Below, in pieces: positions 43,190-51,430 of a DNA stretch of 64,000 bases. Positions within the stretch are counted from its first letter, which is position 1. The number at the start of each line of letters is the position of its first letter. Source of the stretch: UBA2589 sp965223235 (GTDB lineage: Bacteria > Gemmatimonadota > Gemmatimonadetes > Longimicrobiales > Gaopeijiaceae); NCBI GenBank assembly GCA_965223235.1, contig CBDCVV010000016.1:62001-126000 (forward strand). The letters run 5' to 3'. The notes beneath the pieces were generated by a model that ran no database searches, had not been told where the DNA came from, and was given only the letters and a program-made list of their open reading frames with translations. Position numbers and translations under genes: made by a program.

Positions 43190-43801
43190 GTGGCGACTCG
43201 TAAGAAGAAACCTGCGGCCAAGAAGAAGACTGCCGCCAAGAAGAAGCGGGCAACGAAGAAGCCGGCCACGAAGAAGGCCTCCGGCGCGAAGAAGCGTCCG
43301 TCCCGGAAGACGGCACCGCGCAAGAAAGCCGCCAAGAAGGCGGTAGCGAAGGCCAAGAAGAAGGTGGCCAAGAAGAAGGCTGCGGTGAAGAAAGCCGCAA
43401 AGAAGACGGTGAAGAAGACTAAGAAGACGGTCGCGAAGAAGAAGAAGACCGTCGCAAAGAAGGCCAAAAAGACGGTGAAGAAGGCCAAGAAGACCGTCGC
43501 GAAGAAGAAGAAGGCCGTCGCGAAGAAGAAGGCCACCAAGAAGAAGGTTGTAGCGAAGAAGAAGGCTACCAAGAAGAAGGCCGCCAAGAAGAAGGCCGTG
43601 GCGAAGAAGAAGACCGCCCGTAAGAAGCCTGCGGCGAAGAAGAAGACCGCTCGCAAGAAGCCGGCGGCCAAGAAGAAGACTGCTCGGAAGAAGCCCGCGG
43701 CCAAGAAGAAGACTGCTCGTAAGAAGCCTGCGGCGAAGAAGAAGACTGCTCGCAGAAAGCCCGCGGCCAAGAAGAAGACCACTCGGAAGAAGAAGAAGTA
43801 A
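43190..43801 (+). CDS. Histone H1-like Lys/Ala-rich DNA-binding protein
   Basis: 203 residues from GTG 43190, with GGAGG seven bases upstream. The whole protein is lysine, alanine, threonine, arginine and proline, with no hydrophobic core. AKKK and KKPA-type motifs repeat and the C-terminus has five tandem 11-residue units (AKKKTARKKPA). This is the pattern of bacterial H1-like proteins such as AlgP or HctB-type tails, which bind and condense DNA. The protein must be disordered until bound. A strong terminator follows. The antisense frame (leucine-rich) is a shadow. Confidence 0.9.
   Translation: MATRKKKPAAKKKTAAKKKRATKKPATKKASGAKKRPSRKTAPRKKAAKKAVAKAKKKVAKKKAAVKKAAKKTVKKTKKTVAKKKKTVAKKAKKTVKKAKKTVAKKKKAVAKKKATKKKVVAKKKATKKKAAKKKAVAKKKTARKKPAAKKKTARKKPAAKKKTARKKPAAKKKTARKKPAAKKKTARRKPAAKKKTTRKKKK
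43601..43765 (+). repeat. Five tandem 33-bp units inside the H1-like gene
   Basis: Units starting at 43601, 43634, 43667, 43700 and 43733 each encode the 11-mer AKKKTARKKPA (the last with ARRKPA). Synonymous codons differ between units, so the repeat is old enough to have diverged in DNA but is held at protein level. Copy number may vary between strains. Confidence 0.85.
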
Positions 43802-43825
43802 GCCGATCCGGTCGAGCAGCACCGG

Positions 43826-43864
43826 GGGCGTCGGCACCGTGAAGGTGTCGGCGCCCTCTTTTTT
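43826..43864 (+). terminator. Strong intrinsic terminator of the H1-like gene
   Basis: A 13-bp stem (43826-43838 with 43844-43856, two G-U pairs), 5-base loop, followed by TCTTTTTT. The best rho-independent terminator in the window. Confidence 0.9.
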
Positions 43865-43909
43865 AAGTCGGGCGCGTGAGTGGCAACCGCCGAATGTCGA
43901 TGAGATGCG

Positions 43910-45220
43910 ATGAATCACTTCGTTAGCACGCGGGGAGGTGAGGCTGTCTCCTTTCGGGAGGCCGTGTTACGGGGACTCGCGTCGGACGGGGGTTTGTTCG
44001 TGCCGGCGGAGGTCCCGGAGTTGTCGGAGGCGTGTGGGCACAAGAGCGTGACCAACTTCGATGAACACGCTCGCCTCGCGACGCTCCTCGCCCTCCCTGG
44101 CGAGACTGGCGCTTCGGCGGTTCGCGTCGTGCGTCGCGCGTTCAACTTTCCCGTCCCGCTGATCGAGGTCGACTCTGGGGTCTTCGTCTTGGAGCTGTTT
44201 CACGGCCCGACAGGGGCGTTCAAGGACTTTGGCGCACGTTTCATGGCCGGCGTGATGGGGGAGTTGCTCTCTGCCGGCGACCCAACGCGGACCGTGCTCG
44301 TGGCTACCTCCGGCGACACCGGTGGCGCCGTCGCGAGCGCTTTTTCGCCAACGAGGTCTGTCCGTACAGTCGTGCTCTTTCCGCGGGATGGGATCTCGCT
44401 TCGACAACGAAGGCAGATGACCACGCTCGACCGCGTCACCGCGTGCGCCGTCGATGGGTCGTTTGATGACTGTCAGCGGGTAGTCAAGGAAGCGTTCTCC
44501 CACGCTGAGCTAGTAGAGTCGTGGGGACTTACGGCGGCGAACTCCATCAATGTGGCGAGACTCGTTCCGCAGGCGTCGTACTACCTTTTCGCCGCGAACA
44601 AGGTTGTGACCAAGATGGGTCAGGCGCCCCATTTCGTGGTCCCCAGCGGGAATCTCGGGAACTTGTGCGCGGGGTTGCTTGCCGCACGAGCGGGAATGCC
44701 ACACGCTGGCTTCACCGGGGCGACGAATGCGAATCGAACGCTGGTGGACTACGTCGAGGGCGAGGACCGACGCGTTGCACCTGCTTCGACGATCTCGTCG
44801 GCGATGGACGTCGCGGTGCCCTCCAATCTCGAGCGCATCCGATGGTTGCAGGATGGGGGGCTGAGTACGCGAGAGGACCTTTCCGCCGTAGAAGTTTCCG
44901 ATGAGGAGACCCGCAGAACCATTCGGCGTGTTTATGAAGAGCGGGACTACGTGCTGGATCCTCACAGTGCGGTTGCCTACGCAGCGGCCGTGCGCTCTCG
45001 GTCTGACGGGAGGGCCGGCCCTATTGTCGTTTTGGCGACAGCTCATCCCGCTAAATTCCCCGACGTCGTGGAGAACGTGATTGGTAGCGAAGTCGCCGTA
45101 CCCGAAGGGCTATTTCCTCCCGATTCCAAAGCTGAGCATATGATCGATCTAGATCCGACACTCGAAGCGTTGCGCTCGGTCTTGGAGCAGAGTGGACGAC
45201 GCCGGGCGACCGTCGAATGA
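43910..45220 (+). CDS. thrC: Threonine synthase
   Basis: 436 residues. Converts O-phosphohomoserine to threonine with PLP. The N-terminus STRGGEAVSFREAVLRGLASDGGLFVP and the PLP-lysine stretch FHGPTGAFKDFGARFMAGVMG are typical, as are SGDTGGAVASAF and the phosphate-binding FVVPSGNLGNLCAG. Start ATG 43910. Its TGA overlaps the thrB start by 4 bases (ATGA), making a thrC-thrB operon. No thrA/hom is visible in the window. Confidence 0.96.
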   Translation: MNHFVSTRGGEAVSFREAVLRGLASDGGLFVPAEVPELSEACGHKSVTNFDEHARLATLLALPGETGASAVRVVRRAFNFPVPLIEVDSGVFVLELFHGPTGAFKDFGARFMAGVMGELLSAGDPTRTVLVATSGDTGGAVASAFSPTRSVRTVVLFPRDGISLRQRRQMTTLDRVTACAVDGSFDDCQRVVKEAFSHAELVESWGLTAANSINVARLVPQASYYLFAANKVVTKMGQAPHFVVPSGNLGNLCAGLLAARAGMPHAGFTGATNANRTLVDYVEGEDRRVAPASTISSAMDVAVPSNLERIRWLQDGGLSTREDLSAVEVSDEETRRTIRRVYEERDYVLDPHSAVAYAAAVRSRSDGRAGPIVVLATAHPAKFPDVVENVIGSEVAVPEGLFPPDSKAEHMIDLDPTLEALRSVLEQSGRRRATVE

Positions 45221-46155
45221 GTCAACCACTTTCGCGAGGCGCCGTACGTGTACCCTCGTCGACATCAAATCTCGGTTCTGGATACGACACTCTCGGGTTA
45301 GCACTCCGGCGCTACTTGACGGCGCGGTTCGAGCCCGACGAGAGCGGGGAGCTGCGAGTGCTCCGCTCCGGGTCTCTCGCTTCGCTCGAAGAGGACCCGT
45401 CGAAGGACCTCGTGGCTGTGGCCATGAGTCGGGTGTTGGACGCCGAGGGGCGTACACCGTCGGGCACTCTGACTCTGGAGTCCGACATCCCCGTCGCTCG
45501 AGGGCTGGGCAGCTCCGCGGCGGCGGTCTTGGCCGGTTATGATTTGGCTCGTCAGGCACTCGGGTTGGGACGCGACGACGACGGCGCGTTCGCAACCGCC
45601 CTCGGCCAAGAGGGACATGGAGACAACGCTGCACCGTGTCTCTTCGGCGGATTGCGAGCGGTGTCCCAGACTCCGGAGGGACCCGTGGTGGTGCCCCTAC
45701 CACTCAGTCCCGAGATCGGGTTCGCATACGCGGCTCCTGCGGGACGGATCAGTACTCGAGAGGCTCGGGAGATTCTCCCGGCGCGGGTGAGCCATCGAGT
45801 CGCTGCCCACGCTTTGGGCCGACTCGTGGCTCTGGTGCGAGGCCTAGAGACGGGGGATCGCGAGCTGCTTCAGATCGGTCTCAGAGACGAGCTACACGTA
45901 CCACACCGCCTGGGGCTTATCCCTGGTGCGACAGCTGCGATCTCCGCGGGTTTAGATGCAGGGGCGTGGGCGATCACCGTGTCGGGCGCAGGGTCGGGTC
46001 TAATCGCGGTGTGCGATCCGGCGGACGCGACCGGGATCGGGCTTGCGATGCGGGAGTCGTTTGATGCGGGCCGTGGAGATCCCGAGTGCGTCGGATTCCC
46101 GGTCTTACCGTGTGCCGTCGGGCTGACGCGCGTGGCCGCCGATGGGGACGCCTAG
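45217..46155 (+). CDS. thrB: Homoserine kinase
   Basis: 312 residues, GHMP kinase family. It makes the phosphohomoserine used by ThrC. N-terminal VRVPSSTSNLGSGYDTLGLAL, the ATP-binding loop IPVARGLGSSAAAVLAGYDLA, and C-terminal ITVSGAGSGLIAVCD are the three GHMP motifs. The ATG overlaps the thrC stop. Its TAG stop and the stop of the convergent membrane gene share the palindrome CTAG. Confidence 0.96.
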   Translation: MSQPLSRGAVRVPSSTSNLGSGYDTLGLALRRYLTARFEPDESGELRVLRSGSLASLEEDPSKDLVAVAMSRVLDAEGRTPSGTLTLESDIPVARGLGSSAAAVLAGYDLARQALGLGRDDDGAFATALGQEGHGDNAAPCLFGGLRAVSQTPEGPVVVPLPLSPEIGFAYAAPAGRISTREAREILPARVSHRVAAHALGRLVALVRGLETGDRELLQIGLRDELHVPHRLGLIPGATAAISAGLDAGAWAITVSGAGSGLIAVCDPADATGIGLAMRESFDAGRGDPECVGFPVLPCAVGLTRVAADGDA

Positions 46156-47516
46156 GAGCGCCAGCGGACGAGGCCTCGGCAGCCCCAAGCGAGGTAGATG
46201 TTGCTCATGAGACGACCTGCCATGAAGGCAGAGAACGCGGCGGTTGCTCCGACCCACTCCAAGCCGAAGCCGAGTACGGTAAACGTGCCTGCGACCGTGA
46301 GGACTTCGAGGGCACTCGCTATTGTGATGTGGTGAGTTCGCCGGCTCTCCACGAGTAGGGCTCGCTGCAACGAGAGAAGAACCGACATCGCGGGGAGCGC
46401 GACGATGACCCGGGCAGGGGTCAGCGCGAATCCTGCGAGTTCAGGCCGTAACCCGGAGATTCCCTCGAAGTACACATCTGACAGAGGTGTGAAGGCGACA
46501 AACGCCAATCCCGCCGATGTGGCGAGGCCGAGCGAGATCGCGAAGGTGCGGAGCTCGGCAAAGTGCTCGAACCCTTCTCCCATGAGGGCGATTGCCGTGT
46601 CCTGGAAGGCGAGTCCCATGGAACGGAAGAAGAACGAGAGGGAGTGCACGACCGGAAAGACCGCGAGTGATTCCACGGGGGAGACGGATCTGCCCATGAA
46701 GAAGGTGAGGATCGGCTGGACGGTCAGTCCGATGAGCGAGGTCAAGGCAAGCGGCCAGTAGAAGCGCGCCAAGTCGCTGTAGGTGAGCTCTTCTCCCTCC
46801 ACGTCGGGATAATCCCCCCGCAGGAAGCCGCGTACCGTTTCCGCAGCCATGAACCGGGCGACGATCGCCTCGACCGTTACGCCAGTGCCGAGAGCCAGCG
46901 CGCCCACCCAAGCACCTGGAATGTCGAGGAGGAGGTAGCCGGCGAGCGCTGCGATGACCATGGCAACGAGGCGGATCCCCGTCCCGTACGCGACGAGCGC
47001 GGTCTTCCCCGACCGGATCAGGACTCCCTGAAGAAAGCGTCGGTAGCCGATCGCGCTCGGCCAAGGTAGGTAAAACCAAAGGGCCCCGTACGTGAGATCC
47101 GCGACCTCACGCGGTACCCCCATGAGGCCCACGATCAACGTCTCGTAGACCGGGGGGATCAGTGCGACCAAGAGGACAATCGTGGTCCCGAGGCACAGCG
47201 CCCTGGCGAAGTTGCGGAGCTTGAGGAAGCTGGTGCGGTCTTTCACCACTGAGGTGGCCGCGCTCATCAGCATGATGACGGGAGCCTCGATCAGGATCGC
47301 GACCGCGAACGCCACGCCATGAGCAGCGAGATTGAAGGTCGGATCCGAAAGGCGCGCAATGATCGCGGCCAGAAAAGGACCTTCCGTCGCCATCATGACC
47401 CACGTAGCGGCCAACGGGAGCCAGAAGCGGAAAATGGACCGCTGGGTCCGCACTGTCGGAGCGGGCACGAGTGCTCGGATTTTGGCGGGTGACCGCGACG
47501 GACCAACCTCGCGCAA
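46152..47516 (-). CDS. MOP-superfamily membrane transporter, ANKH-like
   Basis: 454 residues with about 12 transmembrane helices (FRFWLPLAATWVMMATEGPFL, RNFARALCLGTTIVLLVAL and others). The segment RFYWPLALTSLIGLTVQPIL followed by NxxxxRSVSPVESLAVFPVV-type sequence recalls the progressive ankylosis (ANK/ANKH) family, a branch of the MOP superfamily with MATE and flippases. Human ANKH exports pyrophosphate/ATP/citrate; the bacterial substrate is unknown. The start is uncertain: TTG 47516 is given, while internal GTG codons near VPAPTV or VRTQRS are alternatives, none with a good ribosome site. Confidence 0.75.
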   Translation of the reverse strand: MREVGPSRSPAKIRALVPAPTVRTQRSIFRFWLPLAATWVMMATEGPFLAAIIARLSDPTFNLAAHGVAFAVAILIEAPVIMLMSAATSVVKDRTSFLKLRNFARALCLGTTIVLLVALIPPVYETLIVGLMGVPREVADLTYGALWFYLPWPSAIGYRRFLQGVLIRSGKTALVAYGTGIRLVAMVIAALAGYLLLDIPGAWVGALALGTGVTVEAIVARFMAAETVRGFLRGDYPDVEGEELTYSDLARFYWPLALTSLIGLTVQPILTFFMGRSVSPVESLAVFPVVHSLSFFFRSMGLAFQDTAIALMGEGFEHFAELRTFAISLGLATSAGLAFVAFTPLSDVYFEGISGLRPELAGFALTPARVIVALPAMSVLLSLQRALLVESRRTHHITIASALEVLTVAGTFTVLGFGLEWVGATAAFSAFMAGRLMSNIYLAWGCRGLVRWRS

Positions 47517-47551
47517 TGGGGTGTGGTGTTGAAGGGGGAGTCGAAAGCGAC

Positions 47552-47596
47552 CTGATTGTGTGACCTTTCGGTCTTAGGTCGTCAGATTAGTTGACC
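47552..47596. promoter_or_regulatory. Imperfect direct repeat in divergent intergenic region
   Basis: CTGATTGTGTGACC (47552-47565) and CAGATTAGTTGACC (47583-47596) are 31 bases apart, three helical turns. This is a possible regulator-binding pair upstream of the cupredoxin lipoprotein gene. A small GACC/GGTC hairpin lies between. Weak evidence. Confidence 0.3.
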
Positions 47597-47624
47597 AGAC
47601 AAGCAATCAGTTTTCGGAGGCGAG

Positions 47625-48275
47625 ATGCATCGACGTGTGTTGGGAAGTGTGATCATGATGGGGCTCATGGCCGGGTGCGGCGGGGATGACAACACCACGG
47701 GACCCACGCCGCAGACGGCCGTGGCACTCCAGAGCGGGGACGGTCAGACGCAGACCGTCGGGCAGGCGCTCGCGAGTCCGGTCGTGGTACGGGTGTCACG
47801 AGATGGCCAGGCGCTACCCGGCGCGACCGTGAGTTGGTCCGTGACCGCGGGTGGAGGGTCAGTGAACCCGGCTTCGTCGACTACGGATGGGAGTGGGTTG
47901 GCATCGACCACGTGGACGTTGGGTCCTGCGGTGGGTGCCAACACGCTAGAGGCGGCGGTTTCGGGAGCTACGAATTCGCCCGTGTCGTTTTCCGCGTCCG
48001 GTGAGTCAGCCACGTTGCCGACGACGGCTTCGGTGACGGTCGGAGCCGGTGGCAACAACTTCAGTCCGACATCTGTCTCGATCGCGACGGGTGGCGAGGT
48101 TACGTGGACTTGGGCGGCTGGCTCCGTCGACCACAATGTCACCTTCTCGAGCGGCTCGAACTCGGCGACGCAGGATGGGGGAACGTTCCAGAGGACGTTT
48201 CCGACTGCTGGGTCGTTTGACTACCTCTGCACGATTCACGGTGCTGCCATGTCGGGGACGGTAGTGGTGCAGTAG
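47625..48275 (+). CDS. Lipoprotein with Big_1 domain and plastocyanin-like copper domain
   Basis: 216 residues. Lipobox LMAGCGGD. Residues about 30-125 form an Ig-like Big_1 domain (ALPGATVSWSVTAGGGSVNP, TDGSGLASTTWTLG). The C-terminal 90 residues are a cupredoxin: FSPTSVSIATGGEVTWTW, the first copper histidine in SVDHNVTF, and C-x-x-H-x(3)-M in YLCTIHGAAMSG. It is probably an outer-membrane or periplasmic electron carrier or copper binder. CGGAGGCGAG precedes the ATG. A terminator follows at 48301. Confidence 0.88.
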   Translation: MHRRVLGSVIMMGLMAGCGGDDNTTGPTPQTAVALQSGDGQTQTVGQALASPVVVRVSRDGQALPGATVSWSVTAGGGSVNPASSTTDGSGLASTTWTLGPAVGANTLEAAVSGATNSPVSFSASGESATLPTTASVTVGAGGNNFSPTSVSIATGGEVTWTWAAGSVDHNVTFSSGSNSATQDGGTFQRTFPTAGSFDYLCTIHGAAMSGTVVVQ

Positions 48276-48300
48276 TGGGGAGCGAGACTTCGTCTAAACC

Positions 48301-48335
48301 AGAGCCCCTCGGGCCAGAGACCGGAGGGGCTCTTT
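48301..48335. terminator. Terminator after the cupredoxin lipoprotein
   Basis: A perfect 10-bp stem (48301-48310 with 48324-48333), 13-base loop, followed by TTTAC. It is between convergent genes and may work both ways. The loop GGCCAGAGACC matches the loop of the tRNA-Ser(CGA) terminator units at 51.7-52.1 kb. Confidence 0.75.
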
Positions 48336-48402
48336 ACGGAATGCGAAGGGTGGGTATCCCGCGGGAGGAGCTCGAGGGGGCTCAGAGGGGTGTCGACGAG
48401 AG

Positions 48403-48702
48403 CTAGACGGCGGCGCCTTCCCACATCGTGTCGAGTGCGGCGCGCGTCTCCCGCAGTGCTCCGCGCCCAGCAGGTTCGACAGAGAAGTACTTCTTGGCAC
48501 GTCCCCCACGCTCGGAGCTCGGTGGTCCGAGCTCGTAGGTCAGGTACCCCTTATTAGCGAGCCGACGGAGGGCGGTATAGACGGCTCCGTACGAGACGTC
48601 TCGGCCAGTGCGTTGCTCGATCTCCTCACGGATCTCCATGCCGTACGCACGGTTCTCGAGACGAATGACCGCAAGAAGGACCAGCTGCTCGAACTCTCCC
48701 AT
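48403..48702 (-). CDS. PadR family transcriptional regulator
   Basis: 99 residues. Start ATG 48702 has GGAG six bases upstream. Winged helix: FEQLVLLAVIRLENRAYGMEI, REEIEQRTGRDVSYGAVYTALRRLANKGYL, and wing LGPPSSERGGRAKKYFSV, followed by a short C-terminal helix. This short PadR class typically sits beside ADOP permeases, as here: it lies two bases after the permease stop, co-transcribed. It probably represses the shared promoter near 51.39 kb and responds to an envelope or drug signal (inference). The open frame up to 49398 is antisense-like sequence and not used. Confidence 0.93.
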   Translation of the reverse strand: MGEFEQLVLLAVIRLENRAYGMEIREEIEQRTGRDVSYGAVYTALRRLANKGYLTYELGPPSSERGGRAKKYFSVEPAGRGALRETRAALDTMWEGAAV

Positions 48703-48704
48703 GA

Positions 48705-51350
48705 CTACTCCGATCGCAGCGCAACAACGGGCGATACCCGGACGGCCCGAGCGGCGGGCAGCACCGAGGCCGCGATCGCCGACGCTCCCAGCGCAAGGGA
48801 TCCGAACAGCACCGTAACCACCTCGGCCGCTCCGACACCATAGACGAACGATTCGATGACCCGGGTCGAACCCCACACACCCACGAGCCCGAACCCGATG
48901 CCCCAGATGGCCAGCCGCACACCACGCTTCAACACCAAGCTCACGATCCCACCCCCAGCTGCTCCGAGTGCCATCCGAATTCCGAGCTCGCGGACGCGCC
49001 GAGAGACGAAGTAGGAAACCGTACCGTAGATCCCTGCCGCCGCCAGAAAGAGCGCCGCGATCGCGAATACGGCGACCAGCGTGGTATAGAAGCGTCGTTG
49101 GGCCAAGGCCCGATCGACCCGCTCCGCCATAGTGCGTATCGCACCGGGGGGCTGCGTCGGGTCGACGGCCGCGACCGCCCCACGGACGCCATTGACGATC
49201 TCGACCGGATCCACGTCTGCTCCTATCACAACGAAGCCGGAACCACTCCAACCCTGGTTGAACGGGAGATAGGCTTCGCTGAGCGGCTCCTGCTCCATAC
49301 CCCACTGACGGACGGTGGCGACCACTCCGACCACTGTTAGCCACGGTGGGTTCGAGTCGAAGCCGAACTGCTTGCCGATGGGGTCCTCTCCCGGCCATAC
49401 GTCCTCAGCCATCTGCTGGTTGATCAGGACACCCACGGCACCCGTGGCCGTGTCCGCTGCCTCCAGCAAGCGTCCCCTGAGGAGCGGGATACCCATGGCT
49501 TGGAAGTAGTCACCGAATACGCTCGAGACCTCGACGAGCGGCCCCTCACTACTACTGGCTCGAGTAGGGGCGTCCGCGAGCTGGACATTGCCGTTCGACC
49601 CTCCGGCTAGAGGCAGCTTGCTTACGAAGCCGACCTCTCGTACACCCGGAATCGCGTCGACCTCGTCAAGGATCTCCTCGTAGAACCGCTGCATGGCTCC
49701 ACTGGCCTCGTACCGAGGGCCCGAGGCGTTGAGGGCCATCGTCAAGACCCCCCGAGTAGAGAAGCCCTGCTCCTGCCCCCTGACGTTCGCGTAGCTGCTG
49801 ACGAGCACCCCAGCGGCGTTGACCAAGATCAAGCCGACCGCGATCTGCACGACGATGAAGGTGTCACGCATGCGCTCCTTCTTCGGAGCCAGCGTCGAAT
49901 GGCCGCCCTCCTTCACTCCGGAGGCGACGTCGGTCCGGGAGGCCAGGAGGGCAGGTAGGACGCCGAATACCAGCGACGTCGCTACGGAGGCGGCCACCGC
50001 AAAGAGTAGAACCGTTCCGTCGACACCGATCTGGTCGACACGGGGCACTGTAGGTGGGAGCAGGGATCGGAGTCGGTCAACGGCAAAGAAGGCCACTCCG
50101 ATCCCACCGACTGCCGCGATCGCCGAGAGAACAACGCTTTCGGCGAAGAGGAGACGGACCAGAGTGCGCCGGGAAGCCCCGAGGGCCGTCCGCACCGCCA
50201 GCTCACCCTCTCGCCCGGCTGCACGCGCCAGCAGAAGTCCGGCGACATTCGCACATGCGATGATGAGAACGAGAGCGGCAGCGGCCAGCAGCGTTCTGAA
50301 CTGGGTGCCAGCCTCCCCATATCGATACTCGTGCGCGGTCTGCACGAGTGCGCCCCAGCCGCTGTTCGTTTCCGGATACTCGGCTTCGAGCTCAGCGGCG
50401 ATGCGTTGCATATCCGCTCGCCCTGACTCAACGGGCACTCCGTCGCGGAGTCGAGCGATGACCGGATAGCTGTGGTTACCACGGCCCCCGTCGAAGAGCT
50501 CGTTGGGAAAGGGAGTGAAGAGCTCGTGGCTTCTGAGGCTACCCCAAGGCGAGGGGACGTCGAACCCCTCCGGCATGACACCCACGACCTCGTGCACCTC
50601 GCCGTTGATCTCGAGACCTTCGCCGAGGGCGCCGGGCCGACTGTCGAAGAGTCGCCGCCAAAGAGCGTGGGTCAGAACAACAACCCTCGCTCCGTTCTGA
50701 TCAGACTCCAACAGCGGCCGCCCATGGAGAGGCGGCACCTCCAGGACGTCGAAGGCGCTCCCGGTCACGGCGGTTCCATATACACGCTCGGCTTTATCGA
50801 GTCCGGTGAGATTGAAGAACCCGGGTCGAAGTGCAGCCATGCCTTCGAAGCTCCGCTGGCGTTCGACGAAGTCGAGGTAGTCCGGTCCGGATGCAGGGCC
50901 GCAGCACCCGAAGGCCCCGAGCCCCATGACGACGACGATCTCCTCCGACTCTGGAAGGTCCAGAGGGTCGAGGAAGACCGCCTTGTACACACCGAAGAGT
51001 GAGGTCGTGAAGCCGACACCGACGGCGAGTGTCACCGCGATTGTGGCTGAAAATCCAGGGCGCCTAAGAAGCGCCCGTAGTGCTAGTCGAAGATCGTTTC
51101 CCCACATGGCTATCCCCTCCCCCATCGGTTCTTCGCGCCGGAAGGCGTCGGCCTGTTCCGAGCACCAGGCGCGGAAGGCGGGCGCGAGCGACCGCACCGC
51201 CTGAGCGCGGTACCAAGCCCGCGCGGCGTGCTTACCGCGATGGGCGTGTCGCCGCCGGTACTCTTCCTCCGCGTCACCTCGGACTGCGTCGCGGTCCTCT
51301 GGGGCGAGGAATCTCCCAAGTAGCCACACCCACACCCTTCCCGGCTTCAC
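48705..51350 (-). CDS. ADOP-type MacB/FtsX permease
   Basis: 881 residues. A short N-terminal cytoplasmic region (LLGRFLAPEDRDAVRGDAEEEYRRR) precedes MacB-type core domains: LRLALRALLRRPGFSATIAVTLAVGVG, a periplasmic domain, transmembrane cluster with LARAAGREGELAVRTALGASRRTLVRLLF, then a second copy ending FVSRRVRELGIRMALGAAGGG and VSPVVALRSE. Two FtsX units in one chain and no ATPase neighbour fit the acidobacterial duplicated orphan permease group. GTG 51350 with GGGAGGT five bases upstream. Function of ADOPs is unsettled; export or signalling is assumed. Confidence 0.93.
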   Translation of the reverse strand: MKPGRVWVWLLGRFLAPEDRDAVRGDAEEEYRRRHAHRGKHAARAWYRAQAVRSLAPAFRAWCSEQADAFRREEPMGEGIAMWGNDLRLALRALLRRPGFSATIAVTLAVGVGFTTSLFGVYKAVFLDPLDLPESEEIVVVMGLGAFGCCGPASGPDYLDFVERQRSFEGMAALRPGFFNLTGLDKAERVYGTAVTGSAFDVLEVPPLHGRPLLESDQNGARVVVLTHALWRRLFDSRPGALGEGLEINGEVHEVVGVMPEGFDVPSPWGSLRSHELFTPFPNELFDGGRGNHSYPVIARLRDGVPVESGRADMQRIAAELEAEYPETNSGWGALVQTAHEYRYGEAGTQFRTLLAAAALVLIIACANVAGLLLARAAGREGELAVRTALGASRRTLVRLLFAESVVLSAIAAVGGIGVAFFAVDRLRSLLPPTVPRVDQIGVDGTVLLFAVAASVATSLVFGVLPALLASRTDVASGVKEGGHSTLAPKKERMRDTFIVVQIAVGLILVNAAGVLVSSYANVRGQEQGFSTRGVLTMALNASGPRYEASGAMQRFYEEILDEVDAIPGVREVGFVSKLPLAGGSNGNVQLADAPTRASSSEGPLVEVSSVFGDYFQAMGIPLLRGRLLEAADTATGAVGVLINQQMAEDVWPGEDPIGKQFGFDSNPPWLTVVGVVATVRQWGMEQEPLSEAYLPFNQGWSGSGFVVIGADVDPVEIVNGVRGAVAAVDPTQPPGAIRTMAERVDRALAQRRFYTTLVAVFAIAALFLAAAGIYGTVSYFVSRRVRELGIRMALGAAGGGIVSLVLKRGVRLAIWGIGFGLVGVWGSTRVIESFVYGVGAAEVVTVLFGSLALGASAIAASVLPAARAVRVSPVVALRSE

Positions 51351-51383
51351 CCGTACCTCCCGTCGGCATCATATGCGACACAG

Positions 51384-51410
51384 TGTATCATATACATCTA
51401 GACACGACAA
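51384..51410 (-). promoter_or_regulatory. Candidate promoter with PadR-like operator for ADOP-padR
   Basis: On the minus strand TTGTCG (51405-51410) and TACACT (51382-51387) are spaced 17 bases. The dyad TGTAT-CAT-ATACA at 51384-51396 overlaps the -10. Short A/T palindromes of this form are typical PadR sites. Prediction only. Confidence 0.45.
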
Positions 51411-51430
51411 TCGTCGATTGGGTTGCGAGC

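Noticed and set aside
43037..43918. Leucine-rich minus-strand frame over the H1-like gene
   Set aside because: It is the antisense of AAG-rich codons (CTT); it has no start signals and the plus-strand gene has strong ones.
48703..49398. N-terminal extension of padR to 49398
   Set aside because: It lies within the ADOP coding frame and has no similarity; ATG 48702 has a good ribosome site.
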